Source: UBA6183 sp943372215
GTDB lineage: Bacteria > Bacteroidota > Bacteroidia > UKL13-3
Assembly: GCA_943372215.1 (NCBI GenBank)
Contig: CALRXU020000019.1
Location: 13,679-77,678 of the forward strand
Direction: 5' to 3'
DNA length: 64,000 nucleotides
The position numbers were made by a program, and so were the translations under genes. Shown in pieces: positions 27,374-37,468 of the stretch. Each line of letters opens with the position of its first letter. The first letter of the stretch is position 1. The notes beneath the pieces were generated by a model, which did no database searches, was not told the origin of the DNA, and worked only from the letters and a program-made list of their open reading frames with translations.

Positions 27374-27407
27374 CAGGAGTTAAAACATCAAACAAAAGTA
27401 TATACTT

Positions 27408-28292
27408 ATGGAAACTACACAAAAAAATACCATGTTGGTACCGGTTGATTTTAGCGAAATTGCCATGAATGCCCTTGACCATGCCATACAGGTAGCCAAA
27501 CATTTTAATAACGACCTTGCTTTATTGCATGTTTTTGAAGAAGCCTTTTTGAGCGCCATACTAAGTTTTGGCAAAAATGAACAACAAGCAGAACTAGCCA
27601 AAGAAGCCATGTTGGCACGTTTGCAAAAGCTGGCTGACGACATTAAACAGGAGCATGGCATACATTGTACTGTGCATGTAAGGACTGGTAAGTTATACAA
27701 CATTGTAAACGAAGTAGTGGAAGAACTGCATTGTGATTCTGTTATTATGGGTTCAAATGGCGCATCAGGTTTAAGCCAGATTATTGGCAGCAACTCTTCA
27801 CGAACCATTATCCATTGCAAAGTACCTGTTATTGTGGTTAAATCTAAACAAGCCTCAAATGTTTATAAAGACATTGTTTTCCCAATTGACTTAACCTTAG
27901 AGTCGCGTCAAAAAGTAAAATGGGCAATCCATTTGGGCAAGTCATACCAATCTACCATTCATTTGTTTTCCTTTAAAACACACGATGAATTATTAGACAA
28001 CAAAATTAACGGAGGCTTACATCAGGTAGAAAACATGCTGGCTGAAAACGGGGTAGCTTACACCACCCACATTGCTGAAAAGCTAGAAGGCAATTTTGCG
28101 GAAGAATCCATTAAATATGCTGAACAAATAAATGCAGATTTGTTAATGGTGATGACCCAAAGTGAAGACAAAGATTTTAGTGAGTTGGTATTTGGTACAT
28201 ATGCCCAACAATTGGTGAACAGCTCGCAAAAAATTCCGGTTATGTGCATTAATCCTGTTAAAACAGGTATTATTGGTGGTTGGGGAAATTAA
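27408..28292 (+). CDS. Tandem universal stress protein (two UspA domains)
   Basis: 294 residues with two UspA domains, about 5-148 and 155-285. The first carries VPVDFSEIAMNALDHAI at its start and the nucleotide-binding GSNGASGLSQIIGSNSSR loop near 115, so it probably binds ATP. The second (FPIDLTLESRQKVKWAIHLG) lacks a clear Gly-rich ATP loop. Tandem Usp proteins are common in Bacteroidota and respond to oxygen or stationary phase. Monocistronic, with promoter and terminator. Confidence 0.92.
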   Translation: METTQKNTMLVPVDFSEIAMNALDHAIQVAKHFNNDLALLHVFEEAFLSAILSFGKNEQQAELAKEAMLARLQKLADDIKQEHGIHCTVHVRTGKLYNIVNEVVEELHCDSVIMGSNGASGLSQIIGSNSSRTIIHCKVPVIVVKSKQASNVYKDIVFPIDLTLESRQKVKWAIHLGKSYQSTIHLFSFKTHDELLDNKINGGLHQVENMLAENGVAYTTHIAEKLEGNFAEESIKYAEQINADLLMVMTQSEDKDFSELVFGTYAQQLVNSSQKIPVMCINPVKTGIIGGWGN

Positions 28293-28307
28293 TACAGCCA
28301 CCTTTAT

Positions 28308-28340
28308 AAAGCCTGAGACCTATGGTTTCGGGCTTTTTTT
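28308..28340 (+). terminator. Terminator after universal stress protein gene
   Basis: AAAGCCTGAGACC-TAT-GGTTTCGGGCTTT (two G-T pairs) followed by a T run. Confidence 0.85.
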
Positions 28341-28435
28341 ATGCAATAAGGTTAAAATCGCAAATCCTTAAACTTTATATCAATGAAGTGGTGGCTAAGT
28401 TTTAAATTCGCGTTCTTTTTTAACAATTCGTTACT

Positions 28436-30118
28436 ATGACAGATCATAAAATTATATTCTCCATGGCTGGTGTAAGTAAAACTTACCCACCACAAAAACA
28501 AGTGCTTAAAAACATCTACCTCTCCTTTTTTTATGGTGCAAAAATAGGTGTGTTAGGCTTAAATGGCTCAGGTAAATCAAGCTTGTTGCGTATAATTGCC
28601 GGGCTTGATAAGAGCTTTCAAGGGGAAGTGGTGTTTGACAGCAAAAACTATAAAATTGGTTATTTAGAGCAAGAGCCAACGCTTGACGAAAGCAAAACGG
28701 TAATTGATGTGGTGAAAGAAGGCGTGGCTGAAACCATGGCTTTATTGGATGAATACAATTTGGTAAATGAATCCATGGGCTTACCTGAAAATTACGAAGA
28801 TGGTGACAAAATGGAAAAGCTGATGAACCGATCAGCTGAGTTGCAAGATAAAATTGATGCTGCCAACGCTTGGGAAATTGACACCACCTTGGAAAAAGCC
28901 ATGGATGCCTTACGCTGCCCTGACCCGGAAACACCCATTAGTGTGTTAAGTGGCGGTGAACGTAGGCGTGTGGCCTTATGCCGCTTGGTGTTAAGCAATC
29001 CTGATATATTGTTACTGGATGAACCTACCAATCACTTAGACGCAGAATCAGTAGATTGGTTGGAACAATTTTTAAAGAACTTCCCAGGAACTGTTATTGC
29101 CGTTACCCACGATAGGTACTTTTTGGATAATGTAGCCGGTTGGATTTTGGAACTTGACCGCGGTGAAGGTATTCCATGGAAAGGTAATTACAGCAGTTGG
29201 TTAGAGCAAAAAGCCAACCGCTTAAAGGCAGAAGAAAAAGCAGAAGGTAAACGTGCGAAAGCATTGGAGCGCGAGCTTGAATGGGTACGCCAAGGACCTA
29301 AAGGCCGTCAGGCCAAACAAAAAGCAAGGCTTGGAGCTTACGATAAGTTGCTTAACGAAGAAACCAAAGAAAAAGAACAACAAATGGAGTTGTTTATACC
29401 GGCAGGGCCGCGCTTGGGTGATGTAGTTATTGAAGCAACCAATGTGAGTAAGGCGTATGGTGATAAATTATTGTATGAAAACCTCAACTTTAATTTACCT
29501 CGTGGAGGTATTGTTGGGGTAATTGGTCCGAATGGAGCAGGTAAAACAACCTTGTTTAAAATGATGATGGGTTTGGAAGAACCCAACAGCGGAAATTTTA
29601 AAGTGGGTGAAACGGTTAAAGTGGCTTATGTTGACCAAAGCCATAAAGACTTATTGCCAGAAAAAAGTGTGTTCGAAGTAATCAGCGGTGGTACAGAAAC
29701 CATGTTGGTAGGCGGCAAACAAATCAATGCCCGTGCTTACATCAGCAAATTTAATTTTGGTGGAAACGACCAAAGCAAAAAAGTTGGTGTGCTCAGTGGT
29801 GGAGAACGTAACCGTGTGCATTTGGCTATGACCTTAAAAGATGGCGGTAATTTGCTATTGCTGGATGAGCCTACCAATGATATTGATGTAAACACCTTGC
29901 GCTCTCTTGAAGAAGCCATTGAGAATTTCGCGGGTTGCGTGGTGGTTATTTCCCATGATAGGTGGTTTATTGACCGTATTGCCACACATATTTTAGCTTT
30001 TGAAGGAAACTCACAAGTGGTTTGGTTTGAAGGAAACTATAGCGATTACGAAGAGAATAAAAGACAACGTTTGGGCAACCACCAACCAACTCGGGTACGC
30101 TACAAAAAAATAGGGTAG
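28436..30118 (+). CDS. ettA: Energy-dependent translational throttle protein EttA (ABC-F)
   Basis: 560 residues, soluble ABC-F ATPase that binds the ribosomal E site and gates the first peptide bond according to ATP/ADP. Two ABC domains: first with GLNGSGKSSL, signature LSGGERRRVALCR and DEPTNHLD; second with GPNGAGKTTL, LSGGERNRVHLAM and DEPTNDID. Between them lies the charged linker/arm (KAEEKAEGKRAKALERELEWVRQ). No membrane segments. Length and the arm match EttA closely. Confidence 0.96.
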   Translation: MTDHKIIFSMAGVSKTYPPQKQVLKNIYLSFFYGAKIGVLGLNGSGKSSLLRIIAGLDKSFQGEVVFDSKNYKIGYLEQEPTLDESKTVIDVVKEGVAETMALLDEYNLVNESMGLPENYEDGDKMEKLMNRSAELQDKIDAANAWEIDTTLEKAMDALRCPDPETPISVLSGGERRRVALCRLVLSNPDILLLDEPTNHLDAESVDWLEQFLKNFPGTVIAVTHDRYFLDNVAGWILELDRGEGIPWKGNYSSWLEQKANRLKAEEKAEGKRAKALERELEWVRQGPKGRQAKQKARLGAYDKLLNEETKEKEQQMELFIPAGPRLGDVVIEATNVSKAYGDKLLYENLNFNLPRGGIVGVIGPNGAGKTTLFKMMMGLEEPNSGNFKVGETVKVAYVDQSHKDLLPEKSVFEVISGGTETMLVGGKQINARAYISKFNFGGNDQSKKVGVLSGGERNRVHLAMTLKDGGNLLLLDEPTNDIDVNTLRSLEEAIENFAGCVVVISHDRWFIDRIATHILAFEGNSQVVWFEGNYSDYEENKRQRLGNHQPTRVRYKKIG

Positions 30119-30166
30119 ACAGTTTACAAGAACTGGTACGTCACATCATTGTAAAAAATTAATACC

Positions 30167-30213
30167 AACACTTAGTCGCTAAAGCCGATTTTCAGTTACA
30201 GCGGCTTAGTGTT
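30167..30213 (+). terminator. Possible terminator/hairpin downstream of ettA
   Basis: AACACTTAGTCGCT pairs imperfectly with AGCGGCTTAGTGTT across a 19-base loop; the T tract is poor. The remaining gap to 30356 holds nothing I can name. Confidence 0.35.
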
Positions 30214-30356
30214 GTTTCCTCTAAATAATGATTTCTCATTATGATGCGCCTGTTTTAAAGCGACTTGGCCCTTTGGGCAAGCATATCTTTTAACAGGTAG
30301 GTTAACTTAACCTTACTTCTTTCATTGCATAACACGTAAAGGCGAAGAGCTGGTTT

Positions 30357-30388
30357 TTTGTATTATCACTCTTGAATTGCTACATTTG
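30357..30388 (+). promoter_or_regulatory. Promoter upstream of the RND efflux region
   Basis: TTTG at 30357-30360, 20-base spacer, TACATTTG at 30381-30388: both halves of a Bacteroidota promoter. A start site near 30395 implies that the following gene begins at GTG 30401, not at the TTG 30377 upstream. Confidence 0.7.
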
Positions 30389-30400
30389 CACCCTGAAAAA

Positions 30401-30790
30401 GTGAATATCAAGCATAAACATATCCATTTAAGTTTAAGACTAACCTGGTCATTTTTGGCCATAGTAATGGTTGTGCTTGGCATTGGCAGGCAAATGACTA
30501 ATGGGCTAATTAAAGCAGAAGCAGATGATTGTTTTGTAACCTGTGTTGCAAAAGAACTTTTTGCCGAGTTACCCTGCGATAATGAGCCTGCTGATCAGAA
30601 TAGCAGCAACGAATCCACTGAAAATAAGTTTGTTGATTTCGAAGAAGAAATGGATGACTGTCACCCCACCTTTGGTTCTGGGCTAAAAGAAAGTCAACAA
30701 GGCATTATTGCCGATTGCTTAATAGATTACGAAGAACAACACCCATTGCTTTTTCATCCTGAGGCTACCACCCCACCGCCTAAGGCTTAA
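30401..30790 (+). CDS. Small membrane-anchored acidic protein, unknown function
   Basis: 129 residues from GTG at 30401, chosen because the promoter -7 element overlaps the earlier TTG. One hydrophobic helix (about 11-30, TWSFLAIVMVVLGIG), then a long soluble, Asp/Glu-rich part with several Cys (DCFVTCVAK, LPCDNEP, DDCHPTF, ADCLIDYE) and a Pro-rich end. Might bind metal through Cys/His/acidic residues; this is a guess. It lies 104 bases before the RND adaptor gene and may be in its transcript. I do not recognise the family. Confidence 0.6.
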   Translation: MNIKHKHIHLSLRLTWSFLAIVMVVLGIGRQMTNGLIKAEADDCFVTCVAKELFAELPCDNEPADQNSSNESTENKFVDFEEEMDDCHPTFGSGLKESQQGIIADCLIDYEEQHPLLFHPEATTPPPKA

Positions 30791-30894
30791 ACATTTTCTT
30801 CTTTTTTTTAGCTTTTAACGTGTCCGATTTAGCGGATGCTTTTGGCGTTGGCTTTTAGTCCAATCCAATTCAACTTATCAATATTTATTTATCA

Positions 30895-32007
30895 ATGATT
30901 AAAATAGTAAGGCTATTCAGTATGGCTGCTGTAATGGCAGCTTGTGGTACAAACAATAAAAACAATCAGGAACTCAGTAAATTCCTCGTCACCAGTCCAC
31001 TTGTTATGGACACCAATTATGTAAGTGAATATGTTACGGATATTCACTCCATTCAGAATGTGGAATTGCGCACCAAAATTAAGGGGCACTTGGAAAGTAT
31101 TTATGTGGACGAAGGAGCTTCCGTAAAGGCGGGGCAATTGCTTTTTAGTATTAGTAAGGAAGCATTTAATTTGGAATTACTGAAAGCACAGGCAAAACTA
31201 AAATCGGCCATTGCTGAGCTAAAAATAGATCAACTGGCGCTGGAGAATGTAAAAAAGCTGCATGAAAAAAACATCGTTTCAAAAACCGAATTAGAAAAAG
31301 CAGATGCTCTAGTTGATGCTGCCAATGCAAAAATTGAAGAGGCAAAATCTGAGGTGCAAAGTGCTAAACTAAATTTATCTTTTGCAGATATTAGGGCTCC
31401 GTTTGATGGGATTATTGATCGTATCCCTTTTAAAAAGGGCAGCATGATTGATGAGGGTTCCCTGTTAACAACCATCTCAAACAACAAGGAGGTGTTTGCT
31501 TATTTTAATGTTTCTGAAAAGGAATACCTAAAAATCAGGTCACAAAAAGCATCTTTAGAGAAGAATAAAATCACCCTTTTATTGGCGGATAATAAACCAC
31601 ACCAATATAAGGGTACTATTGAAACCATTGACGGAGAGTTTGATAAAAGCACAGGAAATATTGCTTTCAGGGCAAAGTTTCCCAATCCAGAAATCTTGCT
31701 CAGGCACGGCTCAAGTGGGAAAGTACAAATCATTAATGAAATTGAGCAAGCGTTAATCATCCCTCAAAAATCAACTTTTGAGATACAAGATAAGTACTAT
31801 GTATTTGTAGTTGATTCCAATAATACGGTGCGGGCCAAAAACATTGTTGTTAAACAAAGCTTACCGCATTTGTATGTGATAGAACAAAACCTTTCAGTGC
31901 ATGATAGGCTCATTTTTGAAGGCATTCAAAATGTGAAAGACGGAGACAAAATAACAGTAGAGTTTGTTCCCTTAAAACAGATTATTTCAACATATAATGC
32001 CCAATAA
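30895..32007 (+). CDS. RND efflux periplasmic adaptor subunit (HlyD/AcrA-type)
   Basis: 370 residues. Lipoprotein-like start (FSMAAVMAACGTNNK, Cys17). Adaptor layout: barrel-sandwich/lipoyl half (VELRTKIKGHLESIYVDEGASVKAGQ), alpha-hairpin (about 90-150, rich in Ala, Glu and Lys), second lipoyl half (FADIRAPFDGIIDRIPFKKGS), beta-barrel and membrane-proximal domain. Bridges the inner-membrane pump to the outer-membrane channel. The stop codon is two bases from the pump's ATG. First of a three-gene operon. Confidence 0.94.
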   Translation: MIKIVRLFSMAAVMAACGTNNKNNQELSKFLVTSPLVMDTNYVSEYVTDIHSIQNVELRTKIKGHLESIYVDEGASVKAGQLLFSISKEAFNLELLKAQAKLKSAIAELKIDQLALENVKKLHEKNIVSKTELEKADALVDAANAKIEEAKSEVQSAKLNLSFADIRAPFDGIIDRIPFKKGSMIDEGSLLTTISNNKEVFAYFNVSEKEYLKIRSQKASLEKNKITLLLADNKPHQYKGTIETIDGEFDKSTGNIAFRAKFPNPEILLRHGSSGKVQIINEIEQALIIPQKSTFEIQDKYYVFVVDSNNTVRAKNIVVKQSLPHLYVIEQNLSVHDRLIFEGIQNVKDGDKITVEFVPLKQIISTYNAQ

Positions 32008-32009
32008 CC

Positions 32010-35000
32010 ATGTTTAATCAATTTATTGAAAGACCTGTATTGTCTATTGTAATTTCTTTGGTAATTACAATACTTGGAGGATTGGCCATTACACAATTGC
32101 CAATGACTCAGTTTCCTGATATTGCCCCTCCTGAAGTAACGGTTACTACAAAATATACAGGTGCCAATGCCGAATCATGTATTAAAGCGGTGGTTACTCC
32201 ATTAGAAAGAGCAATAAACGGTGTGCCGGGTATGGCTTATATGTCATCGGTATCTGGTAATGATGGAACCAGTGTAATCAACATTATTTTTAAAGCAGGC
32301 ACTGACCCTGAAATTGCTGCGGTAAATGTACAAAACAGGGCTGCTTCTGTATTGGATGAGATGCCTGAAGAGGTAATTAAATCAGGTGTAATTGTTGAGA
32401 AGGTACAAAACAGCATGTTATTGTATTTAAATATTTTAAGCACGGATAAAAACCTGGATGAAAAGTTTTTATACAACTATACAGACATTAACATTTTGGC
32501 TGAGTTAAAGCGCATTGAGGGGGTAGGTTTTGCGGATATTATGGGACAACGCGAGTATGCCATGCGGGTGTGGCTAAACCCAATAAAAATGAACGCATTT
32601 AATGTTTCCACCGAAGATATTGTGCAAAGTTTGAAGGAACAAAACGTAGAAGCGGCTCCAGGTAAGGTGGGTGAAAGCTCTGGGAAAAAGCAGCAGTCGT
32701 TGCAATATGTAATTAAATATTCAGGCAAGTACAACACCAAAGAACAATACGAAAACGTGGTGATTAAAAGAAATGCTGATGGACAAATTTTGCATTTAAA
32801 AGATATTGCTGAAATAGAATTTGGCTCCTTAGACTACGATGTGCTTTCTAAAGAAAACGGGAACCCTTCTGCGGCCATTGTATTAAAACAAAGGCCAGGT
32901 AGCAATGCAAGCGATGTTATTAAAAACATTAAGCTAAAAATGGAAGAACTGCAACGCAGTTTTCCTGCGGGCATGACCTATACAACCAGCTATGACGTTT
33001 CCAGTTTTTTAGATGCCTCCATACATGAAGTGCTCAGGACTTTGTTGGAAGCCTTTTTATTGGTAGCCCTTATTGTGTTTATTTTTTTAGGGGATTTCCG
33101 TTCTACGTTAATTCCCGCCATTGCAGTTCCGGTATCATTAATCGGCACTTTCTTTTTTATGCAATTGTTTGGTTTTTCCATCAATTTAATCACCCTTTTT
33201 GCACTGGTACTGGCCATTGGTATTGTGGTAGATAATGCTATTGTAGTGGTGGAGGCTGTGCATGCAAAAATGGAGGAGCATCACTTGGAGGCGAAAGAGG
33301 CAACAGAGCTGGCCATGAAAGAAATCAGTGGAGCCATCATTGCCATTACTTTGGTGATGTCTGCCGTGTTTGTTCCTGTGGCCTTTATGAGTGGACCAAC
33401 TGGTATATTTTATCGGCAGTTTTCGGTAACAATGGCCATATCCATTGTATTGTCTGGTGTAAGTGCTTTAACACTCACCCCTGCATTATGTGCAATGATG
33501 CTTAAAAACACGCATGGTAAAGCCCAAAAGAAAAACTTACTAAATGCCTTTCTTAATGGTTTTAACAAAAACTACAATAAGCTCTCTGGTCGTTACCAAA
33601 AGTTATTGGGTTTAATTGTAAATAGAAGATCCATCACTGTTGTTGCCTTACTTGCATTTTGCGTTGGCACTTGGGGTTTGGCCACTATTTTACCAACGGG
33701 GTTTATACCAAACGAAGACCAAGGCACTATTTATACAAGTGTTACCGCACCTTCTGGAGCTACGCTGGAACGTTCAGAAGAAGTGTTAAACGAGATACAA
33801 TTGGTTGCCTCACAAATAGACGACATTGCTTCTATATCAAGTTTGGTGGGTTATAATTTTGTTACAGATGGCACGGGAGCTTCTTATGGCATGAAGTTGA
33901 TTAGTTTGAAAAACTGGAACGACCGAAAAAAGACAGACCAAGAAATCATAGCCCTGCTCAAAGAAAAAACAGCACATATTAAGGATGCAAAAATTGAATT
34001 TTTTACGCCTCCTCCTGTTCCAGGCTACGGAAACTCTAGCGGGTTTGAGTTGAGGATTTTGGATAAAACTGGAAAGGGTGATTTGAAGAAGATGGAAGAG
34101 GTTGCGAATAATTTTGCGGCCGAACTCAATAAAAGAGCAGAAATCAAGAACTCGTTCTCCTCATTTGATGCCAGCTTTCCTCAGTATTTAATCAATATAG
34201 ATAATACTAAAGCGGCACAAAAGGGTGTGGTTATTAGAGATGTATTGGGCACATTACAAACATTTTTAGGGAGTGACTATGCCACCAATTTTATTCGTTT
34301 TGGGCAGATGTACAAAGTAATGGTGCAAGCAGCCCCTGAGTATCGCGCCAAACCAGAAGACTTATTGAGGTTAAATATAAAAAACAAGGATGGCAATATG
34401 GTGTCCATATCATCTATTTTAACCATTCAGAAAGTATATGGACCTGAGCAGGTAACCAGGTACAACATGTACCCATCTGCCATGGTAAATGGTGAACCAC
34501 AAAATGGCTTTAGCAGTGGGCAAGCCATTGATGCCATCAAAGAGGTGGCTAAGGAAAAGCTACCCAAAGGTTATGGTTTTGATTGGGCCGGGTCTTCGCG
34601 AGAACAGGCCAATGCGGGTAATGAAGCTGTTTTTATCTTTTTGATTTGCCTGATATTTGTTTACCTTATTCTGGCGGCTCAGTATGAAAGTTTTATTTTG
34701 CCGTTACCCATTATTCTTTCCTTGCCCACTGGAGTTTTTGGGGCATTTTTTCTGCTGGCTGTTTTAGGGTTAGAAAACAATATTTACGCGCAAGTTGCCA
34801 TGGTTATGTTAATTGGCTTATTGGGGAAGAATGCCGTACTGATTGTGGAATTTGCTGTTCAAAAGAACAGGGAAGGGTTAACCCCTTTACAAGCGGCTAT
34901 TGAAGGTTCAACCCTACGGTTACGGCCAATATTAATGACTTCCTTTGCATTTATTGCAGGGCTACTTCCTTTAATTTTTGCAAGTGGAGCTGGGGCTATT

Positions 35001-35147
35001 GGCAATAAAACCATTGGTGCCGCATCATTAGGAGGTATGCTTTTTGGAACCATTTTCGGAGTAATTATTGTGCCTGGACTTTACTTCATTTTTGCCAGCC
35101 TCTCTCAAAAAAAATCACCTGTTCAAACAATAGCTCCTAAGCACTAA
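32010..35147 (+). CDS. RND multidrug efflux pump permease, HAE1 family
   Basis: 1045 residues, the AcrB size. Proton-driven trimeric pump of the inner membrane. Begins MFNQFIERPVLSIVISLVITILGG; TM4 motif GIVVDNAIVVVEAVHAKMEE holds the essential Asp pair of the proton relay; two large periplasmic loops (about 35-330 and 560-870); the second half ends with 12 helices in total. HAE1 features (hydrophobe/amphiphile export) rather than heavy-metal CzcA features. Substrates cannot be predicted. Confidence 0.96.
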   Translation: MFNQFIERPVLSIVISLVITILGGLAITQLPMTQFPDIAPPEVTVTTKYTGANAESCIKAVVTPLERAINGVPGMAYMSSVSGNDGTSVINIIFKAGTDPEIAAVNVQNRAASVLDEMPEEVIKSGVIVEKVQNSMLLYLNILSTDKNLDEKFLYNYTDINILAELKRIEGVGFADIMGQREYAMRVWLNPIKMNAFNVSTEDIVQSLKEQNVEAAPGKVGESSGKKQQSLQYVIKYSGKYNTKEQYENVVIKRNADGQILHLKDIAEIEFGSLDYDVLSKENGNPSAAIVLKQRPGSNASDVIKNIKLKMEELQRSFPAGMTYTTSYDVSSFLDASIHEVLRTLLEAFLLVALIVFIFLGDFRSTLIPAIAVPVSLIGTFFFMQLFGFSINLITLFALVLAIGIVVDNAIVVVEAVHAKMEEHHLEAKEATELAMKEISGAIIAITLVMSAVFVPVAFMSGPTGIFYRQFSVTMAISIVLSGVSALTLTPALCAMMLKNTHGKAQKKNLLNAFLNGFNKNYNKLSGRYQKLLGLIVNRRSITVVALLAFCVGTWGLATILPTGFIPNEDQGTIYTSVTAPSGATLERSEEVLNEIQLVASQIDDIASISSLVGYNFVTDGTGASYGMKLISLKNWNDRKKTDQEIIALLKEKTAHIKDAKIEFFTPPPVPGYGNSSGFELRILDKTGKGDLKKMEEVANNFAAELNKRAEIKNSFSSFDASFPQYLINIDNTKAAQKGVVIRDVLGTLQTFLGSDYATNFIRFGQMYKVMVQAAPEYRAKPEDLLRLNIKNKDGNMVSISSILTIQKVYGPEQVTRYNMYPSAMVNGEPQNGFSSGQAIDAIKEVAKEKLPKGYGFDWAGSSREQANAGNEAVFIFLICLIFVYLILAAQYESFILPLPIILSLPTGVFGAFFLLAVLGLENNIYAQVAMVMLIGLLGKNAVLIVEFAVQKNREGLTPLQAAIEGSTLRLRPILMTSFAFIAGLLPLIFASGAGAIGNKTIGAASLGGMLFGTIFGVIIVPGLYFIFASLSQKKSPVQTIAPKH

Positions 35148-35158
35148 TAGAAACAACC

Positions 35159-36592
35159 ATGATATTTAATAAACAGCATTTAAGCATCGTTTTTTTATTG
35201 GCCATCATTACTTACACGAGTTGTAAAACACCGGAAAGAGTAGCGCTCAACGAGAAAAATGCCCTTCCAGCAGCTTATGCCGCTGCAACAGACAGTGCCA
35301 ATTCTGCGGATATAAAATGGAAGGACTACTTCAGTGATAAAACGTTGGTGGCGCTTATTGATACTGCGTTAAAAAACAATTTGGATGTGTTGATGACCTT
35401 GCAAAAGATAGAAATTGCAAGAAATGATTTAAGATTAACTCAGGGAGCCATGTTACCAACTGTGGGCGCTAACCTTGCCTATCTACAACGTAAATTTGGC
35501 TATTACACCATGGATGATGCTGGAAACAGGATAACTGAAATTCGGCCGGGTGAATTTATTCCAACACATTTACCAGATTATTTTGTGGGTTTACAAGCCA
35601 ATTGGGAAGTGGATGTTTGGGGCAAACTGCGTAGTAAAAGGAAAGCTGCATTTACAAGGTATTTAAGCAGTGTAGAGGGTACTAATCTGGTTGTTACTAA
35701 CCTGATTGCTGAAATAGCAAATACTTACTACGAATTGCTTTCATTGGATATAGAACTGGATATTATTGAAGAAACAATTCAACTCCAGAAAGATGCCTTA
35801 ACCATTATTAGCGTGCAAAAGCAAGCTGGTATTGCTAACGAATTGGCCATTAAGCAATTTGAAGCGCAGGTGCTAAACTCGCAAAGTTTTGAGTTTGAGT
35901 TGTTGCAAAAAATTAAAGAAAACGAAAACAAGATCAACTTTTTATTGGGGCGTTTTCCACAGCAAATTTTGCGCGAAAAAGCAACCTTTACCACCCAGTT
36001 GCCTAAACAAATACAAGCAGGTTTCCCATCTCAATTGCTTAAAAACAGGCCAGATATAAGGCAGGCCGAATTTGAGTTGGTGGCATCAAAGTGGAGTGTG
36101 AAAGCCGCTAAAGCAGCGTTCTATCCTTCATTTAACATCACGGGGACATTGGGTTTTCAATCCTTTAATACTGAGTTTTTATTTACTACACCAAAATCTT
36201 TGGCATATAATTTATTGGGTGGTTTAACGGCTCCACTTATCAATAGGAGTGCCATAAAAGCACAGTTTAAAAACGCCAAAGCCAATCAGGTTGAAGCGAT
36301 GTACAAATACCAGAAAACAATATTAAACGGTTACGTTGAAGTTGCAAATGAGTTATCCAATATCAGCAACCTGGAAAAAATACATGCACTTAAAACAGAA
36401 GAGGTAAGGGCATTAACTACATCAATTGATATTTCAAGCGACTTATTCAAATCAGGACGTGCCACCTATTTTGAAGTGTTAATGACTCAGCGAACTGCGT
36501 TGCAATCGCGTATTGAATTGGTAACCGCAAAAAAGAGGCAATTCAATGCAACGGTAAATATTTACAAGGCATTGGGCGGTGGATGGAGGTAA
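35159..36592 (+). CDS. Outer-membrane efflux protein (TolC/OprM-type, NodT family)
   Basis: 477 residues. Lipoprotein signal (LLAIITYTSCKTPER) with Cys22, as in OprM/NodT-type factors. Two repeated TolC halves with long helices; NWEVDVWGKLRSKRKAA (first-half signature) and RPDIRQAEFELVASKWSVKAAKAAFYPSFNITG (second-half signature) are clear. It forms the outer-membrane channel for the pump encoded 11 bases upstream. Completes a tripartite system with the adaptor and permease. Confidence 0.95.
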   Translation: MIFNKQHLSIVFLLAIITYTSCKTPERVALNEKNALPAAYAAATDSANSADIKWKDYFSDKTLVALIDTALKNNLDVLMTLQKIEIARNDLRLTQGAMLPTVGANLAYLQRKFGYYTMDDAGNRITEIRPGEFIPTHLPDYFVGLQANWEVDVWGKLRSKRKAAFTRYLSSVEGTNLVVTNLIAEIANTYYELLSLDIELDIIEETIQLQKDALTIISVQKQAGIANELAIKQFEAQVLNSQSFEFELLQKIKENENKINFLLGRFPQQILREKATFTTQLPKQIQAGFPSQLLKNRPDIRQAEFELVASKWSVKAAKAAFYPSFNITGTLGFQSFNTEFLFTTPKSLAYNLLGGLTAPLINRSAIKAQFKNAKANQVEAMYKYQKTILNGYVEVANELSNISNLEKIHALKTEEVRALTTSIDISSDLFKSGRATYFEVLMTQRTALQSRIELVTAKKRQFNATVNIYKALGGGWR

Positions 36593-36764
36593 GCCTTAAA
36601 AAACATGTTGTGGCTTTAATCTAACCTCAATAAGAAAACAGGTGGCTTTAGCACAGCAGACCTAAACAGCTTGGCGCAATTTAAAGACTATATAAATTGC
36701 CCAAAACAACCGGACAAGCCGAACACCGGAATAAGAAGTAGGCAACAAATTAATACAGAAAAAA

Positions 36765-37427
36765 ATGAACAGAACGATGATTTTGGGACTACTTGTAATT
36801 GCAAGTATGGCCACCTCTTGTGACCAAGCCACTGAACAGGCAAAACAAGAAGCAAACAAAGTGATATCGCAAACCAATGAAAGTGTGCAAAAAGTAATTG
36901 ATGATTTGGGATTGGTTTATGTGGAAGAAGGCGCTCAAACCATCATTACTTATGAGGAAGTGAATGCGGCACAGCAGGCTTGGTGCGATGCTTTAGTAAA
37001 AATTGGTAAACTAAAAGAGGAAGGAGGCGATTATAAAGCCTATGCTAACGAAGTGCTCTCAACGGCCTATAACTACGACCAAGGTAAAGTTTTTTTTAAA
37101 CCAACATTAACCTTTGGCGACCAAACCTTTAGAAATGATAAAAAAGGGGCTTTGGCATACTTTATTGGCGGTGATCCAGATTATCCTAACGACAAAGGGT
37201 TCGCTCTGACGCCTTGGGTAAAAGCCCGGTACGACAATACTGGAAATCACAATGAAGGTATTCAAATCTACGGTTCAATAGCCATTACAATGGGGAATGT
37301 TTGGGTTACTGGTAAAGACGGAAAAGAAGTAATGGTTGATAAAACTTGGGTGTTTAAAAAGGGTAAAGACGGAAAATTACGCATCATCGTGCATAAATCA
37401 TCACTTCCATTTTCGCCTACTACCTAA
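36765..37427 (+). CDS. Lipoprotein with NTF2-like-type domain, unknown function
   Basis: 220 residues. Signal peptide and lipobox (MATSCDQ, Cys19), then a helical stretch (ATEQAKQEANKVISQTNESVQKVIDDL) and a domain from about 60 on: ITYEEVNAAQQAWCDALVKIGK ... TFRNDKKGALAYFIGGDPDYPNDKGFALTPW ... VDKTWVFKKGKDGKLRIIVHKSSLPF. The end resembles NTF2/SnoaL-like proteins of the type often misannotated as phosphoribosyl-AMP cyclohydrolase; none of that enzyme's zinc motifs is present. Monocistronic, with a hairpin after it. Confidence 0.72.
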   Translation: MNRTMILGLLVIASMATSCDQATEQAKQEANKVISQTNESVQKVIDDLGLVYVEEGAQTIITYEEVNAAQQAWCDALVKIGKLKEEGGDYKAYANEVLSTAYNYDQGKVFFKPTLTFGDQTFRNDKKGALAYFIGGDPDYPNDKGFALTPWVKARYDNTGNHNEGIQIYGSIAITMGNVWVTGKDGKEVMVDKTWVFKKGKDGKLRIIVHKSSLPFSPTT

Positions 37428-37434
37428 TCATTCG

Positions 37435-37468
37435 GTAAAAGGGTTGGGTTTTAACTCAGCCCTTTTAC
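37435..37468 (+). terminator. Hairpin terminator candidate
   Basis: GTAAAAGGGTTG / CAGCCCTTTTAC, 12-base stem with one wobble, just after the lipoprotein stop; the T tract is mostly inside the stem. Confidence 0.5.

Noticed and set aside
36765..37427. Phosphoribosyl-AMP cyclohydrolase (HisI)
   Set aside because: The protein resembles database entries carrying this name, but it is a signal-peptide lipoprotein without the Cys/His/Asp metal motifs of HisI.
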